This document shows positions 1 through 10,072 of a stretch of 64,000 nucleotides of DNA, one piece after another. The notes beneath the pieces were generated by a model that saw only the letters and a list, made by a program, of their open reading frames with translations, was not told where the DNA came from and made no database searches. Positions within the stretch are counted from its first letter, which is position 1, and each line of letters begins with the position of its first letter. The stretch covers positions 1 through 64,000 of the forward strand of contig NZ_FRBS01000009.1 of assembly GCF_900142675.1 (NCBI RefSeq). Reading direction: 5' to 3'. Made by a program: the position numbers and the translations under genes. This DNA comes from Shouchella rhizosphaerae. GTDB taxonomy: Bacteria; Bacillota; Bacilli; Bacillales; Bacillaceae_D.

Positions 1-315
<315 letters not shown>

Positions 316-622
316 TATACATTCTTGACACTTGAGTATTTCGGATTTAGTTTTGAAAGAATCACCGATTCTTTCCATACTTACACTTCAGAGCAGACGA
401 AGAGATTCGCCGCTTATTCTGAAGTCAGAGAAGCGAGGAGTTCGAGGACAGGAGTGCTCGAAGAAGGGTGCGTACCCAAACGTACGTGACTGACTGAGAG
501 ACACGAACTGGACGAAGAAATCCGAAGCTTAAACGATTGACAAAGAGAAGCAAGAAGGTCGAGGATTGGAAGTGTTCACGAACGAGACGAAGAGATTCGC
601 CGCTTATCTGAAGTCAAGTAGA
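316..622 (+). repeat. 23S-5S spacer with imperfect repeats
   Basis: This spacer is long for a Bacillus 23S-5S gap and is built from repeated units. One unit covers about 427-528 (starts GAGAAGCGAGGAGTTCGAGG and includes CGTACGTGACTGACTGAGAG). A shorter unit covers about 543-616. An extra tail copy (GACGAAGAGATTCGCCGCTTAT) lies at about 398-420. ACTTCAGA (384-391) can pair with TCTGAAGT (near 418-425), so part of it folds as a hairpin. The same unit recurs twice at 28992-29230 beside another 5S gene. No ORF is convincing here. Confidence 0.75.
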
Positions 623-740
623 GTCCGGTGACAATGGCAAAGAGGTCACACCCGTTCCCATGCCGAACACGGTCGTTAAGCTCTTTTGCGCCGATGGTAG
701 TTGGAGGCTTCCTCCTGCGAGAGTAGGACGTTGCCGGGCT
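623..740 (+). rRNA. 5S ribosomal RNA (copy 1)
   Basis: About 117 nt with the conserved 5S core GGTCACACCCGTTCCCATGC and GAGAGTAGGACG near the 3' end. The terminal helix TCCGGTGAC / GTTGCCGGG closes the molecule. It lies in normal order downstream of 23S. It differs from the second 5S at 28822 at several positions, partly as compensating changes in one helix (GGAGG/CCTCC here, AGGG/CCCT there). Confidence 0.96.
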
Positions 741-761
741 TTTTCTATATATTTTTTTCGT

Positions 762-836
762 TCCACAGTAGCTCAGTGGTAGAGCTATCGGCTGTTAACC
801 GATCGGTCGCAGGTTCGAATCCTGCCTGTGGAGCCA
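762..836 (+). tRNA. tRNA-Asn (GTT)
   Basis: Cloverleaf with acceptor TCCACAG/CTGTGGA, anticodon GTT inside CGGCTGTTAACCG, T-loop GGTTCGAAT and an encoded CCA at 834-836. It is co-transcribed behind 5S. Confidence 0.97.
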
Positions 837-843
837 TTTTTGT

Positions 844-916
844 GCTTCCATAGCTCAGTCGGTAGAGCACCACCATGGTAAGGTGGGGGTCAGCGGTTCA
901 AGTCCGCTTGGAAGCT
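844..916 (+). tRNA. tRNA-Thr (GGT)
   Basis: Acceptor GCTTCCA/TGGAAGC, anticodon GGT within CCACCATGGTAAGGTGG, T-loop GGTTCAAGT, no encoded CCA. Its 3' half (878-917) is repeated at 14490-14529 with one mismatch, so this gene is the probable attachment site of the element that follows. Confidence 0.97.
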
Positions 917-917
917 T
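878..917 (+). repeat. Putative att site, left (3' half of tRNA-Thr)
   Basis: This 40-bp stretch runs from the anticodon loop to one base past the tRNA-Thr 3' end. It is matched 39/40 by 14490-14529 in the same orientation; the only difference is T890 versus C14502. Use of a tRNA 3' half as attB is typical of tyrosine-recombinase elements (family knowledge). The integration itself is inferred. Confidence 0.7.
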
Positions 918-932
918 TCTTATACTGATAAT

Positions 933-968
933 AAAGTTTCTCCGTCGATGGAGAAGCTTTTTTTGTTT
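933..968 (+). terminator. Rho-independent terminator of the rrn-tRNA operon
   Basis: AAGTTTCTCC / GGAGAAGCTT stem around a GTCGAT loop followed by a T run, 17 nt after tRNA-Thr. Confidence 0.85.
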
Positions 969-1462
969 TTAAACCAAAAGTTTTCCTATGAAACATTGCG
1001 AGTCCTTCAGCCAAACCACATAAAATGGATGACGGATATCAACTAAAAAAACAAGGAAACGAATTCTCAAATTCACTTATAAAATACCACATAAAAAAAG
1101 TATAAAACACACAAGTCCAAAGCACTTCTTTTTTACCATTTTTATCTATTTTCGTGAGTTTTATTTCAATATATATTAAAGTGAGATTAACTTACTATAG
1201 AATTAATTAATCCTTGTTATAACAAGAGCAATTTAGGTTGGTAATTTAACTTTTAATACAGGCTACGCACTAAAAATAGCTTTTCAGTAAATGCTGTAGA
1301 GAACATCATAATAAGTTATGCAAAATGATTATTTAGAACTATATAAAATTCTTATTTTTACAATTAACTTATCTTGATAAGATGATATTACTATGTATAA
1401 TTTGACAGATTTTTTAACGATGTTATGATTTTGTGTAAATATATGGGCTAATAACGCATCTA

Positions 1463-1492
1463 TTGACGCTTAATAGCATGTAAGGCTCTATA
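1463..1492 (+). promoter_or_regulatory. Possible promoter of the adhesin-sortase operon
   Basis: TTGACG (1463-1468) and TCTATA (1487-1492) are 18 bp apart, and the adhesin RBS starts about 20 bp further on. The -10 match is imperfect. Confidence 0.35.
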
Positions 1493-1522
1493 TAGTTATT
1501 AATTTTATTTAAGGAGGGCTCT

Positions 1523-4500
1523 ATGAGAAAGCAGAAGGGTAACATAAGAAAAGGCTTTATAGTAATGCTTATTTTCTTAATTCTTTTCTTGCCGTTTGGA
1601 CAAGTTGGGTTAACGGAAGCTTCGGAAAGAAAGTTTGAGAACGAACTTGATATCTCTGTTGAAGGGACACCAACCCAAGAACAAGTTATTCTTAATGTAG
1701 TAACAGACTACTCGGATTTAAACAATTTGGAGCTTGTTCTTCCAAAAGGAATTGAATATGATGAAGAGAGCACGAAAGAGTTAAATTCTAATAGTGAAAT
1801 TACGTATCATTATGAGGAGAATCGTTTAAATATCCCGAAAGAAAAAGGGTCTCCAATCTCTGAAAATATCATTTTAACAGGGTTCAATGTAGGCGATAAT
1901 ATTCTACAAGTTAGAGGCCAATTTGAAGACGGTGGCACTGAAATTGTAGAGTTTAAGGTTTCCGTGGAATCGGATAGTTCCAGTGGGAATGAAGATTTAG
2001 AAGAACTTGATACGGAAGCGGAAGTAGAAGAATTTGAAAAAAACCATTCGGATCAACCAGAGTCAGATAACTTAAATGAGGATGAACAACTAGAAGAAAA
2101 TAAATCTGAAGACAATTACGCTGATGAAACAAATGGTGATAATCAAGAAGAATCCTCACCCACAAACAGTGAAACAGAATCCCAACAGCAAGAAGAAACA
2201 AATCAACATGAAGAAGAGAGTAATGAAGATCAAGATAAGCCTATCTTTACACCAATGGCAGGAGATTTAAATGTAGATATTGATATTTCACCATTGAATG
2301 CGAGTGTCTTGGCTGGGAACGATGCAGCTTATAAGTTAGTGTTTAAAACAACCGGTTCTATTACAGAATACACGAATGCAAGAATAACAATCGATTTGCC
2401 ACTTTCAAATGAAGTGACCTTTAATCAATCGTTATCAGAATTAAGAATAGCTGGTGTAGAACCAACATTTGATTCGGAAACAAGCCAGTTAGTGTATCAA
2501 TTTGAACGGTTACAAGCAGGTCAAACGTATGAAAATATTATCAAATTGGCGACAACAAATGGTTTGATGGCTAATGGTACAGAGCTTGGCGTGCAAGCCT
2601 CATTTGAAGCGGATCAATTCGGTGAGGTGCAAGATACCGCAACAGTCGTAATCGATGCTTCTACTACTATTTCTGCTTCTAAACGATATACGGAAGCCAG
2701 AGGCAATGATAGGAACTTACCAATCCCTAATGCACAAACGGTATGGAAAATGAAAGTAGACATTCCGAAAAACAATATAGGACAAAATTATTTAGAGCCC
2801 GGCTCTCAAATTACTGTCGTTGATACGCTTCCAAATGGTTTAACATACCATTCAACGATCACTGGTCCCGAGCCAGAACAAACTGGAAATACTTTAACTT
2901 GGACATTTGAGGCGCCAAGTATTGAAGAACAAGAAGCGGCAGAAGACACATTGTTTAACACGGAGCTAGAAGTTGTATTAAGAGTAGGTAATAATACAGT
3001 TGATCAAACGTTGACAAATAATGTTGATGTTACTGCTCAGTTTATTGGTAATGATAATGATACCACTGTTAACGCAAATCACAGTGTAACGATAGCTAAT
3101 TCTGATCTTGCGAGTGGAGAAATTCGAGGAAATGTGTTTGTTCCTGGGCATATTGGACCTATAGATGATAAGGGGAATATCGGTTCAAATACAAATAGAG
3201 ACCCGAATCCTCTTGTATATGACGATGCGCTATTAGCCTTTTTTCATAATGTCTCACCCTTACATGAAAGTAGCGAAGGGGATTTCCAAGCGTATACAAC
3301 CGTAATGAACATTGATGAACATTTAGTGTTCAAAGAAATGAAAACAGGTAATAATTTTGTTTATAGACCTACTAACCAATTTCCTCCTGGTGTTCCATTT
3401 ATAGATCCACCTCGTTTTAATATTGAGGCAGATGTGGATGGAGAACGTTTGGTTTTAGTCGAAAATGCTAGTGTTCAACAGACTTACACTAGAGCAGATT
3501 TAGGAATTGAAGAAGGCGCACGAGTAAGTGCGATTTATCTTAATTTCACGTATGCTCCTAGTGGCATGAGTGGAGCTCATCCGACATACTATTTTGAAGT
3601 AGAACCAGGCTATGTAGGAAGTGTGACAAATGAATTTGACGTATATGGTACCGGTGGAGATGGCACAGTATTTGGAAATAACACAAACGGTAGGAAATAT
3701 GGGTCCGCAGAATTCTTTAATAACATCGCCGGTCCCCGTTCTGCACAAATTGCTCCACGACCGACAGATCAACCGCCAATTGCTACGGTTGATGTAGAAT
3801 TAACGAATCATCAAGGTGCCTATGTAGATTTTGGTGAAAACCGTATGCGTGTAAACTTAAATACGGAGAATAGTTCTACGTTGGCGATGAATGAGCCATT
3901 AGAGGCTATGGTGTTGTTACCGCCTGGTGTCACCATATCCGATAATCCAGACGCTGATTTTACCGATGCGGACGGAAGAGCTTCAGATGGGTCATTTGAA
4001 ATTGTAAGTGATAATTACAATGATACAGGTCGACAGCTTGTTAAGTTTAATTGGACGGATCGTCTACTTAGACCAGGTAATAACGTAGCCTCTGAGATTA
4101 ATATTCAGATCAATGAAGGGGCAGCGAATGTACTCACCTTTGATGTATATGGGTTCTCAGGTGATGAGGCGTTAACTGTACCGTCTGTTGATAATCCAGG
4201 ACTAACAGATACCGTTTTACAAACGGATTCAGAGGATTTAAACGGAAATGGCAATGTTGATCAACCTCGTTTGAAATCGAGTAACGAATATTATATGAGT
4301 GGTCAGTATAATATCCAGACAGAGAAACTTGTCAGAGGAGAATTAGATGATGAGTTTACTAGGTTTGGAAGAACGGTTCCTGGAGGAGCAATTGATTATC
4401 AATTAACCCTAACGAATACAACGGGAAGTACAATTTCTACGATGACATTAATGGATGTTTTGCCATCTGTTGGTGACTTAGGTATCACTGATAATATTGA

Positions 4501-7500
4501 TCGTGGTAGTCAATTCACACCGCAGCTGACAGAAGCGATTCAGCTTCCGTCACAATGGACAGATCGAGTGGATGTGTATTATAGTACTGCACTCACTCCA
4601 GAACGAGATGACTTAATCAGACATACCAATTACCCTGACACAACAGAGCAACTCTCTAATCCTGAAGGGGCACAGGTGCCGAATTGGGTCTTGGCATCTG
4701 AGGTAGATGATTGGTCTTCCATTCATTCCTTTAAGATTGAGCTTAGAGATGGAGTAGAATGGATTGATGGAGAAGATATTGCCATTACTTTCACTATGAT
4801 AGCTCCAGAAGCAGCGGATGTGGATCCGAGTGTATTGGATAAAACAGTAAATCCTACTCAAAGAGCCGCATGGAACTCTTTTGCGATCGCGACTGATCAA
4901 GGACAACCTGTCGAACCAGCAAGAGTTGGCGTGTACATGGATCTGGATAACTCTGTTCAACTAACAAAGCAGAGTGAGGACGGAGAGCTCCTTGAGGGGG
5001 CGGTGTTTACACTATTTAATGAGGCAGGCGATGAGGTAGCTACCGGCTTAACAACTGATGAGAACGGAATTCTTTTCATCGAGGATCTTTTGCCTGGAAA
5101 CTACGAATTAGTTGAAACACAGGCGCCAACGGGTTATGTGTTAGATGCTACACCTATTCCTTTTACCATTGATTTGGCGGTTCAAGAACTAATTGAACTG
5201 ACAAAAGAGAATAGCCCGTTACCAGGCTCTGTGGGACTTAGTAAAGTGGGAGAGGATGGCGAAACGCTTGAAGGAGCTGTTTTCAGTCTATTCGATTCCG
5301 AAGACAATGAACTTCAAACAGGCCTAACCACAAATGAAGAAGGTCGACTCGTCGTAGAAGATTTAGTGCCAGGTAGCTACTATTTTGTAGAGACTGAAGC
5401 ACCTTTTGGTTATGTGTTAGACGATTCACCGTTACCATTTGAAATCGACTTTAACCAAGAATCGCAGGTAGAATTAACGAAAGAGAACACGTTAATACCA
5501 GGTGCGGTTGAACTAACAAAGGAAGATGAAGATGGAACGATTCTTGAAGGCGTGGAATTCGAGCTTCAAGATAGTGATGGCAATACATTACGTGAAGGCT
5601 TGCTTACAGATGTAGAAGGTAAACTTTTCATTGATGATTTAACACCAGGAAGCTATCAATTGGTTGAAACAGCAACACTCCCAGGCTATGAGCTGGATCC
5701 AACACCGATTTCATTTGAGATTGGCTTAGGACAAACAACTGTAACTGAAGTAAGCTTTGTGAACGAGTTTACGCCAGGCTCTGTCGGTTTAACAAAAGTC
5801 GGAGAAAATGGGGATACGCTCGAAGGAGCTGTTTTCAGCCTATATGATGCAGAAGATAATGAACTACAAACAGATCTAACCACAAATGAAGAAGGTCGAT
5901 TGGTTGTAGAAGATCTGGCACCAGGCAGCTACTACTTTGTAGAGACTGAAGCACCGTTTGGTTATGTGCTAGACGATACGCCATTAGCATTTGAAATCGA
6001 CTTTAATCAAGAGGCACAACTGGAATTAACAAGAGAAAATCTCTTAATTCCGGGCGCTGTTGAATTAACGAAAGTCGATGAAGAAGGGGCCCTTCTTGAA
6101 GGTGTAGAGTTTGAGCTTCAGGATAGTGATGGAAATGTACTACGTGAAGGATTACTCACTGATGAAGAAGGAACACTCTTTATTGACGATTTAACACCAG
6201 GAAGCTATCAATTGGTGGAAACAGCAACGCTCCCAGGATATGAACTGAATCCAACACCGATCCCTTTTGAAATTGGTTTAGGGGAGACGACTGTAGGAGA
6301 ACTTAGTTTCATTAATGAGTTTACGCCAGGCTCTGTTAGCTTAACAAAAGTTGGGCAAGGCGGGGTAGTGCTTGATGGAGCCGTCTTCAGCTTATTTGAT
6401 GCAGAAGACAATGAATTACAAACAGGTTTAACAACAAACGAAGAAGGTCAATTAGTAGTAGAAGATTTAGCACCAGGCACCTACTATTTTGTAGAAACAG
6501 AGGCGCCATTCGGCTATGAGTTGGACGATACTCCTTTAGAGTTTGAGATCATCTTTAATCAAGAGTCGCAGCTAGAATTAACGAAAGAAAACACGGTGAT
6601 TCCAGGTGCTGTTGAATTGACGAAAGAAGATGAAGATGGAACCGTCCTAGAAGGTGTAGAGTTTGCCCTCCAGGATAGTGAAGGAAATGTATTACAAGAG
6701 GGACTGCTAACGGATGAAGAAGGTACGCTGTTTATTGATGGTCTAGTACCAGGCAACTATCAGCTAGTCGAAACAGCCACGATTCCAGGATATGTATTGG
6801 ATCCAACACCAATCCCATTTGAAATTACACTGGGTCAAACAGAAACCGTAGAACTAAGCTTTGTGAATGAGTTCAGCCCAGGGTCTGTCGGCCTGATAAA
6901 GGTTGGAGAGACTGGAGAAACACTTGAAGGAGCTGTTTTCAGCCTATATGATGCAGAAGACAATGAACTTCAAACTGGACTAACAACGGATGAAGATGGA
7001 AGAATCGTCGTTGAAAATCTTGAACCAGGCAATTACTACTTCGTAGAGACGGAAGCGCCGTTCGGTTATGAGCTGGATGACACGCCGTTAGAGTTTGAAG
7101 TTGTCTTTAATCAAGAGGAGCAACTGGAACTAACGAAAGAAAATACCTTGATTCCAGGAGCTATTGAGTTAACGAAAGAAGACGAAGATGGCACCCTTCT
7201 TGAAGGGGTTGAATTTGAACTTCAGGACAGCGAAGGAAACACACTGCGTGACGGATTGCTTACAAATGAAGAAGGCAAGTTGTTGATTGATGATTTAGCA
7301 CCAGGAAATTATCAACTCATTGAAACAGCGACGCTTCCTGGTTATGAGCTAGATCCAACACCGATTGTGTTTGAAATTGGGTTAGGAGAAACAACGGTAG
7401 GAGAACTTAGTTTTGTTAATGAATTCACGCCAGGCTCTGTCGGACTGACTAAGGTCGATGAAGGAGGAGAAACGCTTGAAGGAGCGGTCTTCAGCTTATT

Positions 7501-9019
7501 CGATGCAGAAGATAATGAACTGGAAACAGGACTAACAACAAATGAAGAAGGTCGATTAGTAGTAGAGGGCTTAGCACCAGGCAGCTACTACTTTGTAGAA
7601 ACCGAAGCACCGTTTGGATACGAGCCAGACTCTACACCGTTAGAGTTTGAGATTGTATTCAATCAAGAAGCGCAGCTAGAACTAACAAAGGAAAATGTGT
7701 TGATTCTAGGTGCCGTTGAATTAACAAAAGAAAATGAAAATGGAACGCTTCTTGAAGGTGTAGAGTTTGAACTTCAGGACAGTGAAGGAAATACACTGCG
7801 TGAAGGGTTGCTCACAGGAGAGAATGGTGTGCTGTTATTGGATGATTTAGAGCCAGGCAGCTATCAATTGGTTGAAACGGCAACGATTCCAGGTTATGAG
7901 CTAGACCCTACGCCAATCCCATTTGAGATTGAACGAGGCCAAACAGAAACCATTGAATTGAGTTTTGTAAACGAGTTTACGCCAGGATCAGTTGGGCTGA
8001 CAAAGGTCAATGCAGATGGGAACGTTCTTGAAGGAGCGGTCTTCACATTATATGATGCAGAAGGCAATGTACTTAAAACCGATCTGACAACGGATGAAGA
8101 GGGTCGACTAATAGTAGAAGAGTTACCACCAGGCAGCTATTACTTTGTAGAAACCGAAGCACCAATAGGGTATGAACTGGATGCAACACCACTTGAATTT
8201 AAGATCGTATTTAATCAAGAAGCACAGGTGGAAGTTATAAAAGAAAACACCATACTACCAGGCGCAGTTGAACTGACAAAAGTTGATGAAGACGGAGAGA
8301 CACTTGAAGGAGCAGTCTTCACTTTATACGATTCTGAAGGTGAAGATCTTCAAACGGGTCTCACAACGGACGAGGAAGGTAAACTGGTGGTAAGTGACTT
8401 AGTGCCAGGCAGCTACTATTTTGTGGAAACCGAAGCGCCGTTTGGCTACAAGTTAGATGAGAAGCCATTAACATTCGAAATTGAGTTCAATCAGCAGGAA
8501 GTTGTAATGCTAGAGGCAATCAATCACTTGATTTTAGGTAGTGTAACCATTATTAAAGTTGATTCAGAAACGGATGCAACGTTGCAGGGGGCAGAATTTG
8601 AAATTCGAGATGATAAGGATCAAGTAGTAGAGACGATTATTACAAATGATCTTGGTTTAGCAGATGTTAAAGATTTAACCCCGGGCGATTATCAATTAAT
8701 TGAAACTAAAGCGCCTGAAGGTTACCAGCAGTTAGATCATGCGATTGAATTTACGGTGAAGGTTGGAGCAGAAGAAGTTCTAGAGCTATTCGTGCAAAAC
8801 ACGAAACAGCCATCGGAAGAGCTGACTCCTCCACCGATATCTGAAACACCAGAACCATCCGAAACACCTCCAACGAGTGAAAAAACAGAGGACTTGCCTA
8901 AAACATTACCTCAAACTGGTGAGGAATGGTTTAGATATCTATTAATAGTAGGTTCATTATTCATTATCGTTGGAAGCTTGCTCGTAGTGTTTAATCGAAG
9001 AAAAGGGGCTATTTCTTAA
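1523..9019 (+). CDS. Giant LPXTG-anchored surface protein with SpaA/CnaB-type repeats
   Basis: A 2,498-residue secreted cell-wall protein, probably an adhesin or surface fibre. An AAGGAGG RBS sits 8 nt before the ATG. A signal peptide covers residues 1-33, a very acidic low-complexity linker about 148-240, and beta-rich modules resembling DUF11 / isopeptide adhesin domains about 245-1140. Then come 14 domains of about 92 residues (about 1143-2425). Each starts like VELTKxDEDG, carries a VET/EAP-type glutamate near its middle and ends in a KEN/NEF segment. These are the Lys, Glu and Asn positions used for intradomain isopeptide bonds in CnaB/SpaA folds (family knowledge). Domains alternate between two subtypes, GAVFSLFDAEDNE and GVEFELQDSEGN, giving a 552-bp super-repeat. 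LPQTG (2462-2466), a hydrophobic helix and RRKG form the sorting signal. The sortase follows 19 nt downstream. The ligand is unknown. Confidence 0.9.
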   Translation: MRKQKGNIRKGFIVMLIFLILFLPFGQVGLTEASERKFENELDISVEGTPTQEQVILNVVTDYSDLNNLELVLPKGIEYDEESTKELNSNSEITYHYEENRLNIPKEKGSPISENIILTGFNVGDNILQVRGQFEDGGTEIVEFKVSVESDSSSGNEDLEELDTEAEVEEFEKNHSDQPESDNLNEDEQLEENKSEDNYADETNGDNQEESSPTNSETESQQQEETNQHEEESNEDQDKPIFTPMAGDLNVDIDISPLNASVLAGNDAAYKLVFKTTGSITEYTNARITIDLPLSNEVTFNQSLSELRIAGVEPTFDSETSQLVYQFERLQAGQTYENIIKLATTNGLMANGTELGVQASFEADQFGEVQDTATVVIDASTTISASKRYTEARGNDRNLPIPNAQTVWKMKVDIPKNNIGQNYLEPGSQITVVDTLPNGLTYHSTITGPEPEQTGNTLTWTFEAPSIEEQEAAEDTLFNTELEVVLRVGNNTVDQTLTNNVDVTAQFIGNDNDTTVNANHSVTIANSDLASGEIRGNVFVPGHIGPIDDKGNIGSNTNRDPNPLVYDDALLAFFHNVSPLHESSEGDFQAYTTVMNIDEHLVFKEMKTGNNFVYRPTNQFPPGVPFIDPPRFNIEADVDGERLVLVENASVQQTYTRADLGIEEGARVSAIYLNFTYAPSGMSGAHPTYYFEVEPGYVGSVTNEFDVYGTGGDGTVFGNNTNGRKYGSAEFFNNIAGPRSAQIAPRPTDQPPIATVDVELTNHQGAYVDFGENRMRVNLNTENSSTLAMNEPLEAMVLLPPGVTISDNPDADFTDADGRASDGSFEIVSDNYNDTGRQLVKFNWTDRLLRPGNNVASEINIQINEGAANVLTFDVYGFSGDEALTVPSVDNPGLTDTVLQTDSEDLNGNGNVDQPRLKSSNEYYMSGQYNIQTEKLVRGELDDEFTRFGRTVPGGAIDYQLTLTNTTGSTISTMTLMDVLPSVGDLGITDNIDRGSQFTPQLTEAIQLPSQWTDRVDVYYSTALTPERDDLIRHTNYPDTTEQLSNPEGAQVPNWVLASEVDDWSSIHSFKIELRDGVEWIDGEDIAITFTMIAPEAADVDPSVLDKTVNPTQRAAWNSFAIATDQGQPVEPARVGVYMDLDNSVQLTKQSEDGELLEGAVFTLFNEAGDEVATGLTTDENGILFIEDLLPGNYELVETQAPTGYVLDATPIPFTIDLAVQELIELTKENSPLPGSVGLSKVGEDGETLEGAVFSLFDSEDNELQTGLTTNEEGRLVVEDLVPGSYYFVETEAPFGYVLDDSPLPFEIDFNQESQVELTKENTLIPGAVELTKEDEDGTILEGVEFELQDSDGNTLREGLLTDVEGKLFIDDLTPGSYQLVETATLPGYELDPTPISFEIGLGQTTVTEVSFVNEFTPGSVGLTKVGENGDTLEGAVFSLYDAEDNELQTDLTTNEEGRLVVEDLAPGSYYFVETEAPFGYVLDDTPLAFEIDFNQEAQLELTRENLLIPGAVELTKVDEEGALLEGVEFELQDSDGNVLREGLLTDEEGTLFIDDLTPGSYQLVETATLPGYELNPTPIPFEIGLGETTVGELSFINEFTPGSVSLTKVGQGGVVLDGAVFSLFDAEDNELQTGLTTNEEGQLVVEDLAPGTYYFVETEAPFGYELDDTPLEFEIIFNQESQLELTKENTVIPGAVELTKEDEDGTVLEGVEFALQDSEGNVLQEGLLTDEEGTLFIDGLVPGNYQLVETATIPGYVLDPTPIPFEITLGQTETVELSFVNEFSPGSVGLIKVGETGETLEGAVFSLYDAEDNELQTGLTTDEDGRIVVENLEPGNYYFVETEAPFGYELDDTPLEFEVVFNQEEQLELTKENTLIPGAIELTKEDEDGTLLEGVEFELQDSEGNTLRDGLLTNEEGKLLIDDLAPGNYQLIETATLPGYELDPTPIVFEIGLGETTVGELSFVNEFTPGSVGLTKVDEGGETLEGAVFSLFDAEDNELETGLTTNEEGRLVVEGLAPGSYYFVETEAPFGYEPDSTPLEFEIVFNQEAQLELTKENVLILGAVELTKENENGTLLEGVEFELQDSEGNTLREGLLTGENGVLLLDDLEPGSYQLVETATIPGYELDPTPIPFEIERGQTETIELSFVNEFTPGSVGLTKVNADGNVLEGAVFTLYDAEGNVLKTDLTTDEEGRLIVEELPPGSYYFVETEAPIGYELDATPLEFKIVFNQEAQVEVIKENTILPGAVELTKVDEDGETLEGAVFTLYDSEGEDLQTGLTTDEEGKLVVSDLVPGSYYFVETEAPFGYKLDEKPLTFEIEFNQQEVVMLEAINHLILGSVTIIKVDSETDATLQGAEFEIRDDKDQVVETIITNDLGLADVKDLTPGDYQLIETKAPEGYQQLDHAIEFTVKVGAEEVLELFVQNTKQPSEELTPPPISETPEPSETPPTSEKTEDLPKTLPQTGEEWFRYLLIVGSLFIIVGSLLVVFNRRKGAIS
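4951..8790 (+). repeat. Tandem 552-bp super-repeat array encoding SpaA/CnaB domains
   Basis: Fourteen ~276-bp units alternate between A and B subtypes; equivalent codons at 5231 and 5783 are exactly 552 bp apart. The units are diverged at DNA level but strongly conserved in protein, especially LEGAVF, LTTNEEGRL, PGSYYFVETEAP and FGY. The last unit (from about 8545) is the most diverged. Copy number may vary between strains by recombination. Confidence 0.88.
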
Positions 9020-9038
9020 TTGAAAGGGGATGAGTTCA

Positions 9039-9602
9039 ATGAGAAATGTGAAAGTAATGACAGGAATTGTGTCCATACTAATTGGACTCATTCTTGTCTC
9101 CATTCCTTTTTATCATGAATGGAAGACTGGAAAAGAAATAGATCGATTAACGCAGGCTGTAAATCTTATTTCAAATGAAGCAAGTGCGCAGGTGATGAAG
9201 GAAGAGTTCGAGTATGCGAAAGACGTTATCTGGTTAGAGATTCCTGATATTGACCTTAATCAAATGGTTTTGCCGGAAACAACCGAGTACAACCTTAATG
9301 TAGGTTTAACACAGATTAAACCTAATCAAATTCCAGGAGAAGGCAATTTCACAATAGCAGGTCATAGAGGCTACAGAGGAGATCGTTTTTTTCGAAATCT
9401 CCCAGACGTAGCTATTGGGGCAACAGTGAGATTAATTGCAGATAACAAAACGTATACCTATGAAATTACCTCATCTCAAATAATTGAACCGACACAAACA
9501 GACATTTTGTTAGATGAAGAAGGAAAAAACGAGATAACACTAATCACATGTACGGTGGATGGTCATAAAAGAATTGCTCTCAAAGGACTTCTTATAACAT
9601 AA
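9039..9602 (+). CDS. Class D sortase
   Basis: A 187-residue membrane-bound transpeptidase expected to cleave the LPQTG signal of the preceding adhesin and link it to the cell wall. An N-terminal membrane anchor (residues about 8-24) is followed by the sortase beta-barrel. Catalytic residues are visible as His109 (TIAGHR), Cys171 (TLITC) and Arg178 (GHKRIAL). GHRGYRGDRFFRNL and the short length suit class D. An in-frame ATG at 9030 directly abuts the AAAGGGG ribosome site (9023-9029); the ATG at 9039 has normal spacing and is preferred. The gene forms a two-gene operon with the adhesin, implying a dedicated enzyme-substrate pair; this is inference from adjacency. Confidence 0.92.
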   Translation: MRNVKVMTGIVSILIGLILVSIPFYHEWKTGKEIDRLTQAVNLISNEASAQVMKEEFEYAKDVIWLEIPDIDLNQMVLPETTEYNLNVGLTQIKPNQIPGEGNFTIAGHRGYRGDRFFRNLPDVAIGATVRLIADNKTYTYEITSSQIIEPTQTDILLDEEGKNEITLITCTVDGHKRIALKGLLIT

Positions 9603-9728
9603 AATGAGAGGAAAATGTTCATCAAAAAGTCCATTGTTGACCAATTAATTAGAAGAAAGTTCTTCTAAATGATAACCGATGAGAGCATTTTTTGTATGAT
9701 GTGCTTCTTCTAGTCAACCTATACCTGT

Positions 9729-9763
9729 AGTACCAAGGCTTGCGAAGCTTTGGTACTTTTTTA
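9729..9763 (+). terminator. Rho-independent terminator
   Basis: AGTACCAAGGCTT / AAGCTTTGGTACT hairpin with a GCG loop and a TTTTTT tail. It could end the adhesin-sortase transcript. Confidence 0.7.
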
Positions 9764-9828
9764 GTCTCCAGCAGTACCGGTAAGTACCACCCAAAATCAA
9801 GCTGTATAAATGTCGGAATTTATTACGA

Positions 9829-9975
9829 AATATAGTTTTGATCCCTTCTTTAGGTGTCCTAGGGGCTGCAATTTCAACCGTTGCAACGATGATCTTTTGG
9901 AACTTAGTATTATACCTATTAGTTAGAAAAAAAGTAGGTATCAATACATTCTCAGTAAAAAGAATCTTTTATTAA
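9829..9975 (+). pseudogene. C-terminal remnant of a polysaccharide flippase (Wzx-like)
   Basis: One frame ends in a stop at 9973-9975 and reads GVLGAAISTVATMIFWN, then LVLYLLVRKKVGINTF. This matches the end of PST/Wzx oligosaccharide flippases: a last membrane helix, then a basic tail ending near GINT. No upstream coding sequence is in frame, so only about 45 codons remain. The family call is from recognition of this short tail and is moderately secure. Confidence 0.5.
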
Positions 9976-10072
9976 AAAGGAGGAAACAATGGCAATTTCA
10001 AAAGAAGAGGGTCCTTTGTTACTGAGTTAAATGAGAATGAGTTGAATTATTTACATGAAAAAGGTAGCGAGT

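Larger units (their letters stand above)
917..1522. other. AT-rich intergenic region before the adhesin gene
   Basis: About 600 bp. After the rrn terminator (933-968) no ORF, RNA gene or strong repeat is apparent. The composition is clearly more AT-rich than the flanking core genes, as expected for the entry side of an integrated segment. A possible promoter for the adhesin lies at 1463-1492. Confidence 0.6.

Noticed and set aside
4951-8790. Minisatellite or CRISPR-type repeat
   Set aside because: The periodicity is in phase with a single continuous reading frame and reflects protein domains.
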